NCBI RefSeq assembly: GCF_004340685.1
Contig: NZ_SLUN01000046.1
Location: 1-41,852 of the forward strand
Origin: Hydrogenispora ethanolica
Lineage (GTDB): Bacteria; Bacillota; UBA4882; UBA8346
Direction: 5' to 3'
DNA: 41,852 nucleotides
Shown: one piece after another, positions 30,933 to 40,059 of the stretch
How positions within the stretch are numbered: the stretch's first letter is position 1
Layout: each line of letters starts with the position of its first letter
Made by a program: the position numbers and the translations under genes
Notes under the pieces: model-generated
What the model was told of the DNA's origin: nothing
The model's database searches: none
Seen by the model: only the letters and a program-made list of their open reading frames with translations

Positions 30933-31501
30933 TGCTGGGCAAATGTCTCTTACTCTTCTATGTCTTCTTTAAGGTGGGGCTGTTCAGTTTCGGCGGCGGC
31001 TACGCCATGTTGCCCATGATCTACCAGGAGATTGAGCAGTTCGGCTTCATGCCGCCGCGGGAGTTCTCGGACATCGTGGCCCTTTCGCAGATGACGCCGG
31101 GGCCGGTGGCGGTCAACGCCGCCACCTATGTCGGAGAGAAGACCGCCGGTTTCTGGGGGGCGGTCTTCGCCACCGTCGGCGTGGCCCTGCCCTCGCTGAT
31201 TCTGATCGTGATCGTCTCCGCCTTCCTGAACCGTTTCAAAACCAGCCAGGCCGTCCAGGCTGTTCTGGCCGGGATCCGGCCGGCGACCGTCGGGCTGATC
31301 GCCTCGGCCGTATTGTTCTTCGCCAACACCTCGATCTTTACGAATAAGCTCAGCTTGGCTTTTTTCCGCAATCCGCTCCATTTCCTCAACCTGCCCGCCC
31401 TGGCCATCTGCGGCCTGACGATCCTGGCCACCCAGAAGTGGAAGATGGATCCGATCCTCCTGACCGTCTTTGCGGGCGTGCTGGGCGCCTTCATCCTCTA
31501 G
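30929..31501 (+). CDS. Chromate transporter family protein, second half-size subunit
   Basis: 190 residues, homologous to its upstream neighbour: FFKVGLFSFGGGYAMLPMIY (about residues 13-32) and LSQMTPGPVAVNAATYVGEK (about 53-72). The start is either of two adjacent ATGs (30929 or 30932), with GGAGGG a few bases before; ATGATG overlaps the upstream TGA, implying translational coupling and a heterodimer. No metal-responsive regulator is adjacent. Confidence 0.85.
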   Translation: MMLGKCLLLFYVFFKVGLFSFGGGYAMLPMIYQEIEQFGFMPPREFSDIVALSQMTPGPVAVNAATYVGEKTAGFWGAVFATVGVALPSLILIVIVSAFLNRFKTSQAVQAVLAGIRPATVGLIASAVLFFANTSIFTNKLSLAFFRNPLHFLNLPALAICGLTILATQKWKMDPILLTVFAGVLGAFIL

Positions 31502-31600
31502 CCGCCGGATCGCTCAAACCCCTCGCCGGGAGAGCCGGATCCAACGCGCGGCATGCCGCCTCAACCCATGGGCAAAATTTTCCTCCCGATGATTGTTCCC

Positions 31601-31915
31601 GAATGACTCAAGATCGATCTTGAGCGACTGAAGATCGATCTGGAATCACAAAAGATCGATCTTGAGCGACTGAAGATCGATCTGCAATAACAAAAGATCG
31701 ATCTGGAATCATAAAAGATCGATCTTGAGTTACCGAAGATCGATCTGGAATCACAAAAGATCGATCTGGAATCATAAAAGATCGATCTTGAGTTACCGAA
31801 GATCGATCTGGAATCACAAAAGATCGATCTTCGGTTCCTAAAGATCGATCTTGAATCACCCAAAATCAATCCGGCGCGACCGAAGATCGATCTGGAATGA
31901 CTGAAGAGCGATCTT
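31601..31915 (+). repeat. 21-bp tandem array with GATCGATC palindromic cores (15 units)
   Basis: Exactly 15 units of 21 bp without an insertion or deletion. Each has a variable 9-base word (GAGCGACTG, GAATCACAA, GAATCATAA, GAGTTACCG and others) and a 12-base core AAGATCGATCT(T/G). GATCGATC starts at 31612 and every 21 bp to 31843, then again at 31885; units at 31864 (AATCAATC) and 31906 (GAGCGATC) are decayed. First and last units share GAATGACT.AAGA. Read as protein it gives heptads ERLKIDL/ESQKIDL but with in-frame stops, so it does not encode a protein. Confidence 0.9.
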
Positions 31916-31978
31916 CATTGCCGCCATGACCCCGCGCAGTCTCGCGGGGTATCTTCCGTAAGCCGGCGAGAAGTCCGC

Positions 31979-32794
31979 TTATTCCGCGACGAAGCGCGCC
32001 AATTCCTCGTTGAACTTATCGCGCTGATCGTAAAAGAGCCCATGCCCGCTCTCTTCGAACGGCACCAGCCGGGAACCGGCGATCCCCTGGTGTTGCGCCT
32101 CGGCCAACGGGAAACGGCAGACCCGGTCATGGATGCCGTGCAAAATCAGGGTCGGAACGTTGATCTTGCCGAGGTCCGTAAACAGTTCCTCCTCGTCGAG
32201 CCAACTCTCCGCCACCGCCGCGGTCGCCCAGTTGGCGGCCTGCAGCCCCATCTGAAAGAACCAGTCCGCTAAAGCTTCCGTGACATGCTGGAAAAAGAAC
32301 ATGTTCCCGAAGTCCCGCAGCATTTGCGGGCGATCGTTGTGGGTGGCCGCGATGATCTGCTCGACTGCCTGCCGCTGCAGTCCGTAGGGAAAATAGGGGC
32401 GCTGGATCAAGCTCGGGGCGGCGGCGGCAAACAGCGCCAGTTTCGCCACGCCGTAACCGTTATGGCGCGCCATGTACCGAATGGCCACCCCGCCTCCGGT
32501 GGAATGGCCGCCCAAGGTGATATCCTGTAATTGCAACGCCTCCACCACGGCGCGGATATCATCGGCCATCCGGTCGTAGGAGTAGCCGTGCGCCGGCTTA
32601 TCCGAATTGCCGAAGCCCCTCGTGTCCAACCCGATGCAACGGTACCCCTGCCGGCCGAGCGCCGCGAACTGGTACTCAAACATCCGGTGATTGGCCGGCC
32701 AGCCGTGCACGAACAGAATCGTCCGCCGGCCCTCGCGGTTGATGTCCTCCACATAAATATTGACCCCGGTCTCGACGCAAATATAGTATCCCAC
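31979..32794 (-). CDS. Alpha/beta-hydrolase fold enzyme
   Basis: 271 residues. Oxyanion-hole region LFVHGWPANHRMF (about residues 27-39), nucleophile elbow GHSTGG near residue 96, acid Asp in HGIHDRVCRFP and catalytic His in ESGHGLFYD near the end: a complete Ser-Asp-His triad. The pattern is closest to the non-haem haloperoxidase/esterase branch; the substrate is unknown. GTG at 32794 is preferred because GGAGG is six bases upstream; a GTG at 32800 abuts the same site. Repeat family E lies directly upstream. Confidence 0.82.
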   Translation of the reverse strand: MGYYICVETGVNIYVEDINREGRRTILFVHGWPANHRMFEYQFAALGRQGYRCIGLDTRGFGNSDKPAHGYSYDRMADDIRAVVEALQLQDITLGGHSTGGGVAIRYMARHNGYGVAKLALFAAAAPSLIQRPYFPYGLQRQAVEQIIAATHNDRPQMLRDFGNMFFFQHVTEALADWFFQMGLQAANWATAAVAESWLDEEELFTDLGKINVPTLILHGIHDRVCRFPLAEAQHQGIAGSRLVPFEESGHGLFYDQRDKFNEELARFVAE

Positions 32795-32816
32795 CTTCAC
32801 CCTCCGTCCCGATATA

Positions 32817-32911
32817 GCATTTTGATAAAGCGTAAACGGCTTTGTTCGCGAAAAGTGCGGTGAAGCGTTCGCGTTTTTCGCTCCAAACCCCTTAACGCTT
32901 TCGCAAAATGC
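32817..32911. repeat. Palindromic repeat family E, copy 2 (upstream of the hydrolase)
   Basis: Ends GCATTTTG and CAAAATGC; inner arms GAAGCGTTCGCG and matching segments. Aligns with 9868-9939, again immediately upstream of a leftward gene. The rest of 32912-33177 shows no feature I can name. Confidence 0.6.
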
Positions 32912-33177
32912 TGTATTGTCAGAACCATTGTATGCGCCGGATAGGCAAAGGTCCCAGATCCCGCGGGCAAAAATCGCCGGAGGCGCGGGGCCTCACGTCG
33001 CACCCCCAAACCATCTTGGCAGAACCAAAAAAGGGGGGAACATCCCTCCCTTTTCTCCCACAACGCGAGTTTTTTTCGATTCATGCGTGCAAAAACACGC
33101 CTGAGGCAGTGTTGTACTCTCCTCAAGTCTCGCAATAGCGTAGGTAACGCATCCCAATTTTTCTGTCGCGTCTATCG

Positions 33178-34662
33178 CTAATGAAGCGACGGTGTTTCTA
33201 AACTGAGTCCCAGCCGTTCATACTGTTCCGCAGGGGCGTCATTTTCTTTCATTAGCCGGACCATCAGCCGGATCATCCGTTCCTCTACAACCGGGTCATG
33301 CAATGGTTGCTCCTGCTGTGGATCCTGCTCCAGATCAAACAGCAATGTCCCAAACTGGTGGTAATTACGGTCTTCCCAGGGGAAGGACTTTATCTTCAGC
33401 ACCCGGCATCCTTTGGTAAATGAGAATGGGCCGGCGAATTCCGCGGTAAGCATCTCTTCGACGCTGAACCGCTTGCGCATATGGGTCGGCATGAGCGTAT
33501 AATCGTATACGGGTCCATTTTCGGGCCGGGCTGGGCCGCGCATATAGACATATCTGCCATCCGTAACATTGACATGGGCTCCGTGCAACCCGAAAAGCGC
33601 CGCTTCCCGAATGGGCCGGTTGAACGCAATCACATCTTTCAGTGGCTTTCCTTGCATATCGGTTGGTATATCAAGCCCAAAGAATTGTACCAATGTCGGA
33701 GCTAGGTCAATGGTCTGAACGATGCAGGAGTTTCTGACTCCCCGCTTGGCGCTCCGCGGATCCCAGATAAATAAGGGCTGGTGAGCAACCTCGTTGTAAA
33801 ATGGCTGAATGCACTTGGCCCACCACTCGTGTTCCGCCAGTAAATATCCGTGGTCGGTATTGACAATCAGCATCGTGTCCTTCCACATATCGTACTGATC
33901 CATTAAATCCAGAACCTTGCCCAAATAATGATCACACATGCTGACCAGAGCAGCGTATTCAAAGCGAACATGTTCCACTTGATCCGGAGTCTCGGTAACC
34001 CGCTTGTAATCCGGCCAATCAAAGTGCGGTCCCCGATAATCGTGAGGATAGAGGTCTTTGTATTTTTGCTGCGTAAAGAATGGTTCGTGAGGATCGAAGG
34101 TCTCAATTTGCAAAAACCAGTTGTCTTCGGTATGGTTCTTCTGGATAAACTCCATCGCCAGGTTAAAGGTTTTCGCTTGGGGTTGATCCTCCTCCCGCTG
34201 CATATATTGCCGATTAATCCAGTCCTGCCGCCACAGGCGTTTCTGTCCCCCGATAGCGTTTTCAATATTGGGGTCTTTGACTTCGCCTTTCCAAGGATCC
34301 CCTTCTTGTCCCCGGGAGATTTCCCAGGAACTATAACGCGTGTGGTATGTACCGCCCCCGTCCTCCCAATAGTGTCCATGATCGCTGACCAAATGGGTAT
34401 AGACGCCATTTTGTTTTAAAATTTCCGGCATGGAATCGTCAAATGGTTCGAGCGGCCCCCAACTCCGGTGGAGAAAATTATAGCGGCCCGTATGCAATTC
34501 CCGGCGCGCCGGCATGCAGGGCATGCTTCCAATATAACAATTGTCGAACGTTACGGTATGTTCCGCCAATCTTTTAAAATTCGGGGCATGAATCCATTCG
34601 CACCCGTAGGGCGGCAACATATGCCGATTTAACGAATCGAACATAATCATAATGGCTTTCAT
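33178..34662 (-). CDS. Type I sulfatase (formylglycine-dependent)
   Basis: 494 residues of the alkaline-phosphatase/sulfatase superfamily; removes sulfate esters, here probably from a polysaccharide. The maturation motif CMPAR at residues 49-53, followed by RELHTGR, is the C-x-P-x-R signature in which Cys49 becomes formylglycine. Asp9 in MFDSLNRH and the NTDHGYLLAEHEWWAK stretch (about 269-284) supply metal ligands. No signal peptide is visible, so the enzyme appears cytoplasmic, acting on imported oligosaccharides. The Cys type requires a separate sulfatase-maturing enzyme, not found here. Last gene of the leftward sugar operon. Confidence 0.92.
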   Translation of the reverse strand: MKAIMIMFDSLNRHMLPPYGCEWIHAPNFKRLAEHTVTFDNCYIGSMPCMPARRELHTGRYNFLHRSWGPLEPFDDSMPEILKQNGVYTHLVSDHGHYWEDGGGTYHTRYSSWEISRGQEGDPWKGEVKDPNIENAIGGQKRLWRQDWINRQYMQREEDQPQAKTFNLAMEFIQKNHTEDNWFLQIETFDPHEPFFTQQKYKDLYPHDYRGPHFDWPDYKRVTETPDQVEHVRFEYAALVSMCDHYLGKVLDLMDQYDMWKDTMLIVNTDHGYLLAEHEWWAKCIQPFYNEVAHQPLFIWDPRSAKRGVRNSCIVQTIDLAPTLVQFFGLDIPTDMQGKPLKDVIAFNRPIREAALFGLHGAHVNVTDGRYVYMRGPARPENGPVYDYTLMPTHMRKRFSVEEMLTAEFAGPFSFTKGCRVLKIKSFPWEDRNYHQFGTLLFDLEQDPQQEQPLHDPVVEERMIRLMVRLMKENDAPAEQYERLGLSLETPSLH

Positions 34663-34798
34663 AAAAATACTCCTTTTTTAATATAAACTTTAGTCTATTT
34701 CATCCGGGGTCAAATCAGAGAATGTCCTCCGTTCTCTCTTGATTTTCAACTTCGACTTTTGACTACATGATGCACGTGTGAATTATCCCTTACACTAA

Positions 34799-36757
34799 CT
34801 AGCGGCCAATGGGCCATAACTTGAATTGGTTGCTTCCGGGATGCAGCTGTGAGAATGGACCTACTACGACGCCGCCTTTTCTTTCGTTCCCAAAAAAGTC
34901 CGTAATGACATCTGGCGCTATGACATCATATCCGAGTGTTTTGTAAAGCTCATGAGGGCCAAGATAGAAGCCGGTCATTTTGGGTGCCCCTAGGTTGGCG
35001 GGTATGTTATTCGGATCAATATTTATGGTGATTTCACAGGAGTTCTCATCTGCTGAGTAGGTATAAGTATTACCGGAAACCACTGCGCTGTGGGCATCGG
35101 GAGTATAATTGTGAGCGGAAGCATAATTATTTATTTTTTGCGCACCGTTATAGTAAACATTGTAGTCACATTCATTGCCCCATATGTAGGTACCAACGAA
35201 AGTCGTAACATTGGGTTGATATACGGACCAAGTTGGCTCATAAGCGGCCGGCTCGGTGGCTTCAGCAATTGGGCCATTCGTATAGAATATATTATTAAAC
35301 ATCTTATTAAACCGATATCGTGTTTCATAACGGCCCAAACTTGTTAATGTATCCGGTACATGAAGCGACATCGTACGACAAACACCGTCCCAGCCTTCAG
35401 CTGTTTCGGGAGTCCCCGTGATTCGTTTCGGATTCACAAAATTATTATTATTACCTATGCCCAGGAACAAGTTATGTACCATGTAGGTATGACTACTTTC
35501 GTACATGTTTATTCCCACTCCGATAAATACATTATTATCCATCAGATTATAGCCGTGATTCGCTTCATACATTACATAACTAAGTCCGGGGCCAGCAAAT
35601 ACATTCTCCGACACCCTACAGTTATTACATTCGGAATCCAGCCATATAGGCATTGTTTTCCATGTCTGGTTACTGTAGAAATAGTTATGATGAATATAAA
35701 TGCCTTCTCCTCCGTCGACATCCTTTACAAAAGCTTCGGAAAGAAGAGTTGTATTCAAAGCATTATTATTGATCAGCTTATTCCCGGCTATCTCCGTATA
35801 CGCGCCTTTATATGCCATTATGCCGTTGGTGCCATTATCCCTGACAACATTATTGAGAATTTTATGATACCCATATACGGCAGGCGTCCCTCCATTAGCA
35901 GCTTCCTTTCGTTGCGCGCCCAGTCCGAAATCAATGGCTACGCCACGATTATTCTTCACTGTACAATTCTGAATAATCCAATGATGGCCGCCGGTGGTGG
36001 CGATGGCACCGTCCATTGGAATAGACATCGTGGCGACACTTTCCGGTTTCCAATAACCTTGCCCCTTTGGAGCGCAGCCATGCATGACAGTCAAACCATC
36101 AATCGTAATATAACCTTGGTTCCAGGCTGCGTTTATTACCTGTTTCCTGACATGGATCTCCGCCCTATTCCTGTTTGGATCCAGCCCGCTAAAGTTTGCG
36201 TATACGGTTGTATTGGAGCCATCGACGATGGCATACCAAGTTTTTGCATTATTTTGTACATTCGAAATGCTCGTCTGCTGCGCCAATTCTCTATCATTGA
36301 TATACACATTGCCGCAGGAGATAGGTCTGGTTGGCCACACGGTATTAAAAGGATTGAAGTCCCCAAAGTATGAATTTGCCTTTACCAATTTATATGTATC
36401 GCCGCTGTATGGTTCCCATCCGGTCGCAACATCAGAGCCTTTCACGATAACATTCTCACCATCCGCTGCCTTTAGGGTTATCCGCGATGTTTCATCGTTG
36501 CCTCCCCTCGGAAAGGTTACGGTTTCCCTATAGGTGCCTTCATGGACTATGATGGTGTCACCCGGCCGCGCGGCATTAACAGCTGCACTGATCGTCCGAT
36601 AATCAGCGGAACCATGCTGCTTTACAGTAATTATTTTTCCGGAGTGACCCGTAGCTGTTTGTTCTGCATAAGTATTATTTACAGCCACTAATGTTAAACA
36701 GGCTGCCATTATAAAAAACAAAAGAATACTTAAACTTTTTCTAATACCGTATTTCAT
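34799..36757 (-). CDS. Secreted right-handed beta-helix protein, probable polysaccharide-active enzyme
   Basis: 652 residues. Signal peptide of about 33 residues (MKYGIRKSLSILLFFIMAAC onward) with likely cleavage after NTYA. The N-terminal block SADYRTISAAVNAARPGDTI with HEGTYRETVTFP is typical of pectate-lyase-like beta-helix proteins (DUF1565/PL6-like), and many Asn-rich parallel beta-helix turns follow (e.g. HHWIIQNCTVKNNRGVAI, GIYIHHNYFYSN). I infer a lyase or hydrolase that cuts a polysaccharide outside the cytoplasm. The ATG at 36757 follows AAGGAGGG; an ATG eight codons earlier is less likely. Exact family and substrate are uncertain. Confidence 0.75.
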   Translation of the reverse strand: MKYGIRKSLSILLFFIMAACLTLVAVNNTYAEQTATGHSGKIITVKQHGSADYRTISAAVNAARPGDTIIVHEGTYRETVTFPRGGNDETSRITLKAADGENVIVKGSDVATGWEPYSGDTYKLVKANSYFGDFNPFNTVWPTRPISCGNVYINDRELAQQTSISNVQNNAKTWYAIVDGSNTTVYANFSGLDPNRNRAEIHVRKQVINAAWNQGYITIDGLTVMHGCAPKGQGYWKPESVATMSIPMDGAIATTGGHHWIIQNCTVKNNRGVAIDFGLGAQRKEAANGGTPAVYGYHKILNNVVRDNGTNGIMAYKGAYTEIAGNKLINNNALNTTLLSEAFVKDVDGGEGIYIHHNYFYSNQTWKTMPIWLDSECNNCRVSENVFAGPGLSYVMYEANHGYNLMDNNVFIGVGINMYESSHTYMVHNLFLGIGNNNNFVNPKRITGTPETAEGWDGVCRTMSLHVPDTLTSLGRYETRYRFNKMFNNIFYTNGPIAEATEPAAYEPTWSVYQPNVTTFVGTYIWGNECDYNVYYNGAQKINNYASAHNYTPDAHSAVVSGNTYTYSADENSCEITINIDPNNIPANLGAPKMTGFYLGPHELYKTLGYDVIAPDVITDFFGNERKGGVVVGPFSQLHPGSNQFKLWPIGR

Positions 36758-36857
36758 CGTTTTCCCTCCTTTTACCCTCATAAGGCGGCATTTGACGTTT
36801 AAAGATCAAACTGAAATTAGTAGAACATCCTCATCTTCTTTTTTTAAGTTCTCAAAT

Positions 36858-38069
36858 TTAATTGTCTAAATAATGGCTAAAAACTTGGGTCGCCGCGCCG
36901 ATGACCTCGGCCCGGTCCCCTAACGAAGCCCTTTCAAACTGCAAATCCCGGGCAGGATTGGGATAAGTTGTTTCAATTGCAGTGTTTACAGCAACTTCAT
37001 AAAAAGTAGGACAATGAAGAATGGTTTCACCACCAAGTACAATCATGTTCGGCAATATCAAATTGATAAAGTTCGCCAAAGCGACTCCCAATGCCCAAGC
37101 CGCTTTGGTTACAAGCTCTACACATAATGTGTCTCCTGCGGCGACCGCTTGGCAGATATGACTAAATTGAAGTTTCGACAAGTCTCCGTCAATATAATCG
37201 GTAATTAGCGATTTTTGACCTTCTTCAACCAGTCTGATTGCCTGATTGACCATGGAGTATGAGGACGAATACGTTTCCAAACATCCCCGGTGCCCGCAAA
37301 CACACCGGTTGCCATGAATATCGATAATCATGTGCCCCAGCGATCCGGTAATGTCATTTACTCCGCCGACTAGATTGCCATTGATAATATGCCCACAGCC
37401 AATTCCGTGTTCAGCATAAATGTAAACGACATTATCGAGATTTTTGGCATTTCCGTACCAACTTTCCCCCAAAACCCCGGCACGAGCCTTATTATCTAAA
37501 AACACCGGCAATCCGGTCGCTTTTTTAACCAATTCAGCCAGAGGCACATTGACCCAACCGCTCACCGGGAAATCATGCGGTTTTAAAATGATTCCGCTCT
37601 TCCGATCGAGGGGCCCAATCGCAGCAATTCCGATACCAAGCAATTTGCCGGCGATCTCCCTACGGGCTTTAAAATCCTCAATTACATCACGGATTTTTAA
37701 GGCAACGGCGTCAGGAGTAAATTCCGCTGTGAGCGGAAATGAGACCGTATCGACGATGATTCCGTCCAGATTCATTAAGATCATTTCAAATCGTTTACGG
37801 GATATTTTAACGCCGACCGCATAAAACGCCGTATCCTTGATTGCATACAACTGTGGCTTTCTCCCGCCCGTAGAACCTCCGATCTCTTTGGCAACGATCA
37901 ATCCTGATTTCAAAAAATCCTCTACCATCCTCGATATCGTCGCAAAAGTGACCTGTGTCATTTGACTCAAATCCACTTTGGAAATGGGCCCGTAACGGCG
38001 GATTAATTGAAACATATATTTCTCGGATATTTTCTTATTGGTAGTGGCGCTAAAAATAGGAACTTGCAT
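36858..38069 (-). CDS. ROK-family transcriptional repressor
   Basis: 403 residues, the length of NagC/XylR-type regulators. A winged helix-turn-helix at about 17-70 (RRYGPISKVDLSQMTQVTFA and following) precedes the sugar-kinase-like ROK domain with GIAAIGPLD, FLDNKARAGVLGE, and the zinc motif CVCGHRGCLE plus the upstream His in GHMIIDIHGN. It should bind DNA in the absence of a sugar inducer. Encoded inside the operon it probably controls, after the transporter genes and repeat D copy 2. GAGGTAAAAA precedes the ATG. Confidence 0.92.
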   Translation of the reverse strand: MQVPIFSATTNKKISEKYMFQLIRRYGPISKVDLSQMTQVTFATISRMVEDFLKSGLIVAKEIGGSTGGRKPQLYAIKDTAFYAVGVKISRKRFEMILMNLDGIIVDTVSFPLTAEFTPDAVALKIRDVIEDFKARREIAGKLLGIGIAAIGPLDRKSGIILKPHDFPVSGWVNVPLAELVKKATGLPVFLDNKARAGVLGESWYGNAKNLDNVVYIYAEHGIGCGHIINGNLVGGVNDITGSLGHMIIDIHGNRCVCGHRGCLETYSSSYSMVNQAIRLVEEGQKSLITDYIDGDLSKLQFSHICQAVAAGDTLCVELVTKAAWALGVALANFINLILPNMIVLGGETILHCPTFYEVAVNTAIETTYPNPARDLQFERASLGDRAEVIGAATQVFSHYLDN

Positions 38070-38098
38070 TTTTTACCTCAAGTTTATTTTTAAAATAT

Positions 38099-38180
38099 AT
38101 AAGTTGAATTAAATTTCGAATATGCATCATGTCGCTAAAGCCGGCCATGATGGTTAATTAAGGAATTTAATTCAACTTAT
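38099..38180. repeat. Palindromic repeat family D, copy 2 (82 bp)
   Basis: Ends ATAAGTTGAATTAAAT and ATTTAATTCAACTTAT. Its inverse complement aligns with 14013-14095, including TTCCTTAATT, CCATCATGG and GACATGATGCAT. It sits between the second permease gene and the ROK gene inside a presumed operon. Confidence 0.7.
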
Positions 38181-38196
38181 TGCCGCAGTAATGGGA

Positions 38197-39063
38197 TCAT
38201 TTTATCCCGCTCGTCATAATTCCTTGGACAAAATACCGTTGGAAACAGAGAAAAACGATAAGCACCGGGATGGTTACAATCGTCGTCGCCGCCATTAAGT
38301 ACTCCCATTGTACCGTACCGGAACTTCTATAAACTTGGAGTCCCAGTTGGACGGTACGCATCTTTTCACTATTGGTCATTACCAAAGGATAAAAAAAGTC
38401 ATTCCAGACTGCAACGGTTTTCAAGATTCCCAAGCTGGCATAAATGGGCTTGCTGGCTGGCATGTAAATCATAAAATAAGCGCGAAACGGCGAACATCCG
38501 TCAATTCTGGCCGCTTCATCCAGCGCCTTCGGAAATCCCAGATAAAACTGACGGCATAAAAAGATTCCAATGGAACCGGACAGCGCCGGGATAATTAAGG
38601 CATAATAAGTGTCCAGCCAGCCGGTCCCGCCCTGACCCAACCAATTATTGCCGCCAAAAAACGGCATCGCCCGCATAATGAGAAACTGGGGGATGATCGT
38701 GACTTGGGGCGGCACCATTAAGCCGATCAAAATAAAGAAAAATAAGAAATCTCGTCCGGGGAATTTTAACCGTGCAAAGCTGTAGCCGGCAAAGGAATTA
38801 AAAAACAAACTACCGATCACCACGACGAAGGTTATAAAAAATGAATTCGTAAAATACCGGTGCCAAGGCGCTAAGTTCATCGCTTCGATGAAATTGGCTA
38901 TTCTCCATGCCTTTGGGAAAAAAGAAAACGAATTGGCCAAATAAATTTCATCTGAAGCTTTTAAAGCGGTGAAGACCATTCCAATAAAGGGCAGCATCAT
39001 GATCAAAGCAAAGCCGCTTAAAAGTAAGTATCCGAACAGCAGTCTTTTTTTTGAATGTCCCAA
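38197..39063 (-). CDS. ABC sugar transporter permease (MalG/UgpE type)
   Basis: Inner-membrane permease subunit of a CUT1 carbohydrate importer, 288 residues with six predicted helices. The EAA loop DEAARIDGCSPFRAYFMIYM lies about 85 residues from the C terminus and contacts the ATPase. The C-terminal RYFVQGIMTSGIK is typical of this subgroup. It starts 20 bases after the partner permease gene ends. Confidence 0.93.
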   Translation of the reverse strand: MGHSKKRLLFGYLLLSGFALIMMLPFIGMVFTALKASDEIYLANSFSFFPKAWRIANFIEAMNLAPWHRYFTNSFFITFVVVIGSLFFNSFAGYSFARLKFPGRDFLFFFILIGLMVPPQVTIIPQFLIMRAMPFFGGNNWLGQGGTGWLDTYYALIIPALSGSIGIFLCRQFYLGFPKALDEAARIDGCSPFRAYFMIYMPASKPIYASLGILKTVAVWNDFFYPLVMTNSEKMRTVQLGLQVYRSSGTVQWEYLMAATTIVTIPVLIVFLCFQRYFVQGIMTSGIK

Positions 39064-39082
39064 TTTTTTCCCTCCAAGTCAA

Positions 39083-39985
39083 TCATATTATATCTGATTC
39101 CTGGTTGCCATATTTAAAATTAAACAAAGTGATAGTGGTGGTAATCAACAGCAGAACCAACGCCATCGCAGAAGCGTAACCCATTTTGTTATATTGAAAC
39201 GCATTTTGATAAATCTGATGCACGATCGTGGTGGTCGAATTGATCGGCCCGCCATTGGTCATGATGAACACTTGATCGAAGACTTGAAAGGATTTGATAC
39301 ACGCCATGACAAACAAGAAAAAGGTAATCGGCTTGATCATCGGAATGGTGATCGTGAAAAACTGCCGCAGTTTTGAAGCGCCGTCCACCGTCGCCGCTTC
39401 ATAAAGATATTCCGGAATTCCCTGTAAACCGGCTAAGTAAATAATCATGTTATAGCCCAAACCATTCCAGATATTCACCAAAATGACCGAAGGCATGGCT
39501 AAAAAGGGATCAAATAACCAGTCCTTCGTCTCCATTTTCATTGCCATGAGGATACTATTGAGCAAACCATGACCCGGATCATAGATCCAAAGCCAGACCA
39601 TGGAGGCAGCTACCATGGAAATGATATTCGGCATATAATAACAGGCCCGAAAAATCGCTTTCCCTTTCAGCAGCTTGTTATTTAACAACACTGCCGCAAT
39701 CAATCCTAACACCATGCTCGGAAAAATGGTAAAAATGGAAAACAAAAAAGTATTCATAAGCGCCGTGGTGAAATTTTCATCCTGGAAAGCTTGCACATAG
39801 TTCTGTATCCCGACCCATTTCGGGGCGCTCATGAGATTATAATCGGTAAATCCCAGATAAAGTGTCCAGATAACCGGAATTAAGACAAATACGGTGTAAA
39901 TCAGATAATTGGGAAGTATAAATAATAAGCCGATGCGTTCACTGTTTAACTTTTTTCTGAAGAATCTTTTGGGCCGATTTTTCAT
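39083..39985 (-). CDS. ABC sugar transporter permease (MalF/UgpA type)
   Basis: Partner permease, 300 residues, six predicted helices, with N-terminal cytoplasmic basic stretch and first helix at about 20-42. EAA loop EAATVDGASKLRQFFTITIP near residues 198-217. AAGGAGATTAATTC precedes the ATG. No ATPase gene is in the cluster; a shared MsmX-like ATPase elsewhere is expected, as known for many Firmicute CUT1 systems. Confidence 0.93.
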   Translation of the reverse strand: MKNRPKRFFRKKLNSERIGLLFILPNYLIYTVFVLIPVIWTLYLGFTDYNLMSAPKWVGIQNYVQAFQDENFTTALMNTFLFSIFTIFPSMVLGLIAAVLLNNKLLKGKAIFRACYYMPNIISMVAASMVWLWIYDPGHGLLNSILMAMKMETKDWLFDPFLAMPSVILVNIWNGLGYNMIIYLAGLQGIPEYLYEAATVDGASKLRQFFTITIPMIKPITFFLFVMACIKSFQVFDQVFIMTNGGPINSTTTIVHQIYQNAFQYNKMGYASAMALVLLLITTTITLFNFKYGNQESDII

Positions 39986-40059
39986 GAATTAATCTCCTTG
40001 CGATAAAAGAATGGGAAGGGCTTCAACCGCCTCAACCCATTCTTTTACCGATTCCTTTG

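Noticed and set aside
31601-31915. CRISPR array
   Set aside because: The 21-bp units are contiguous with 9-base variable words drawn from a small shared set, not unique spacers of about 30 bases, and no cas genes are present.
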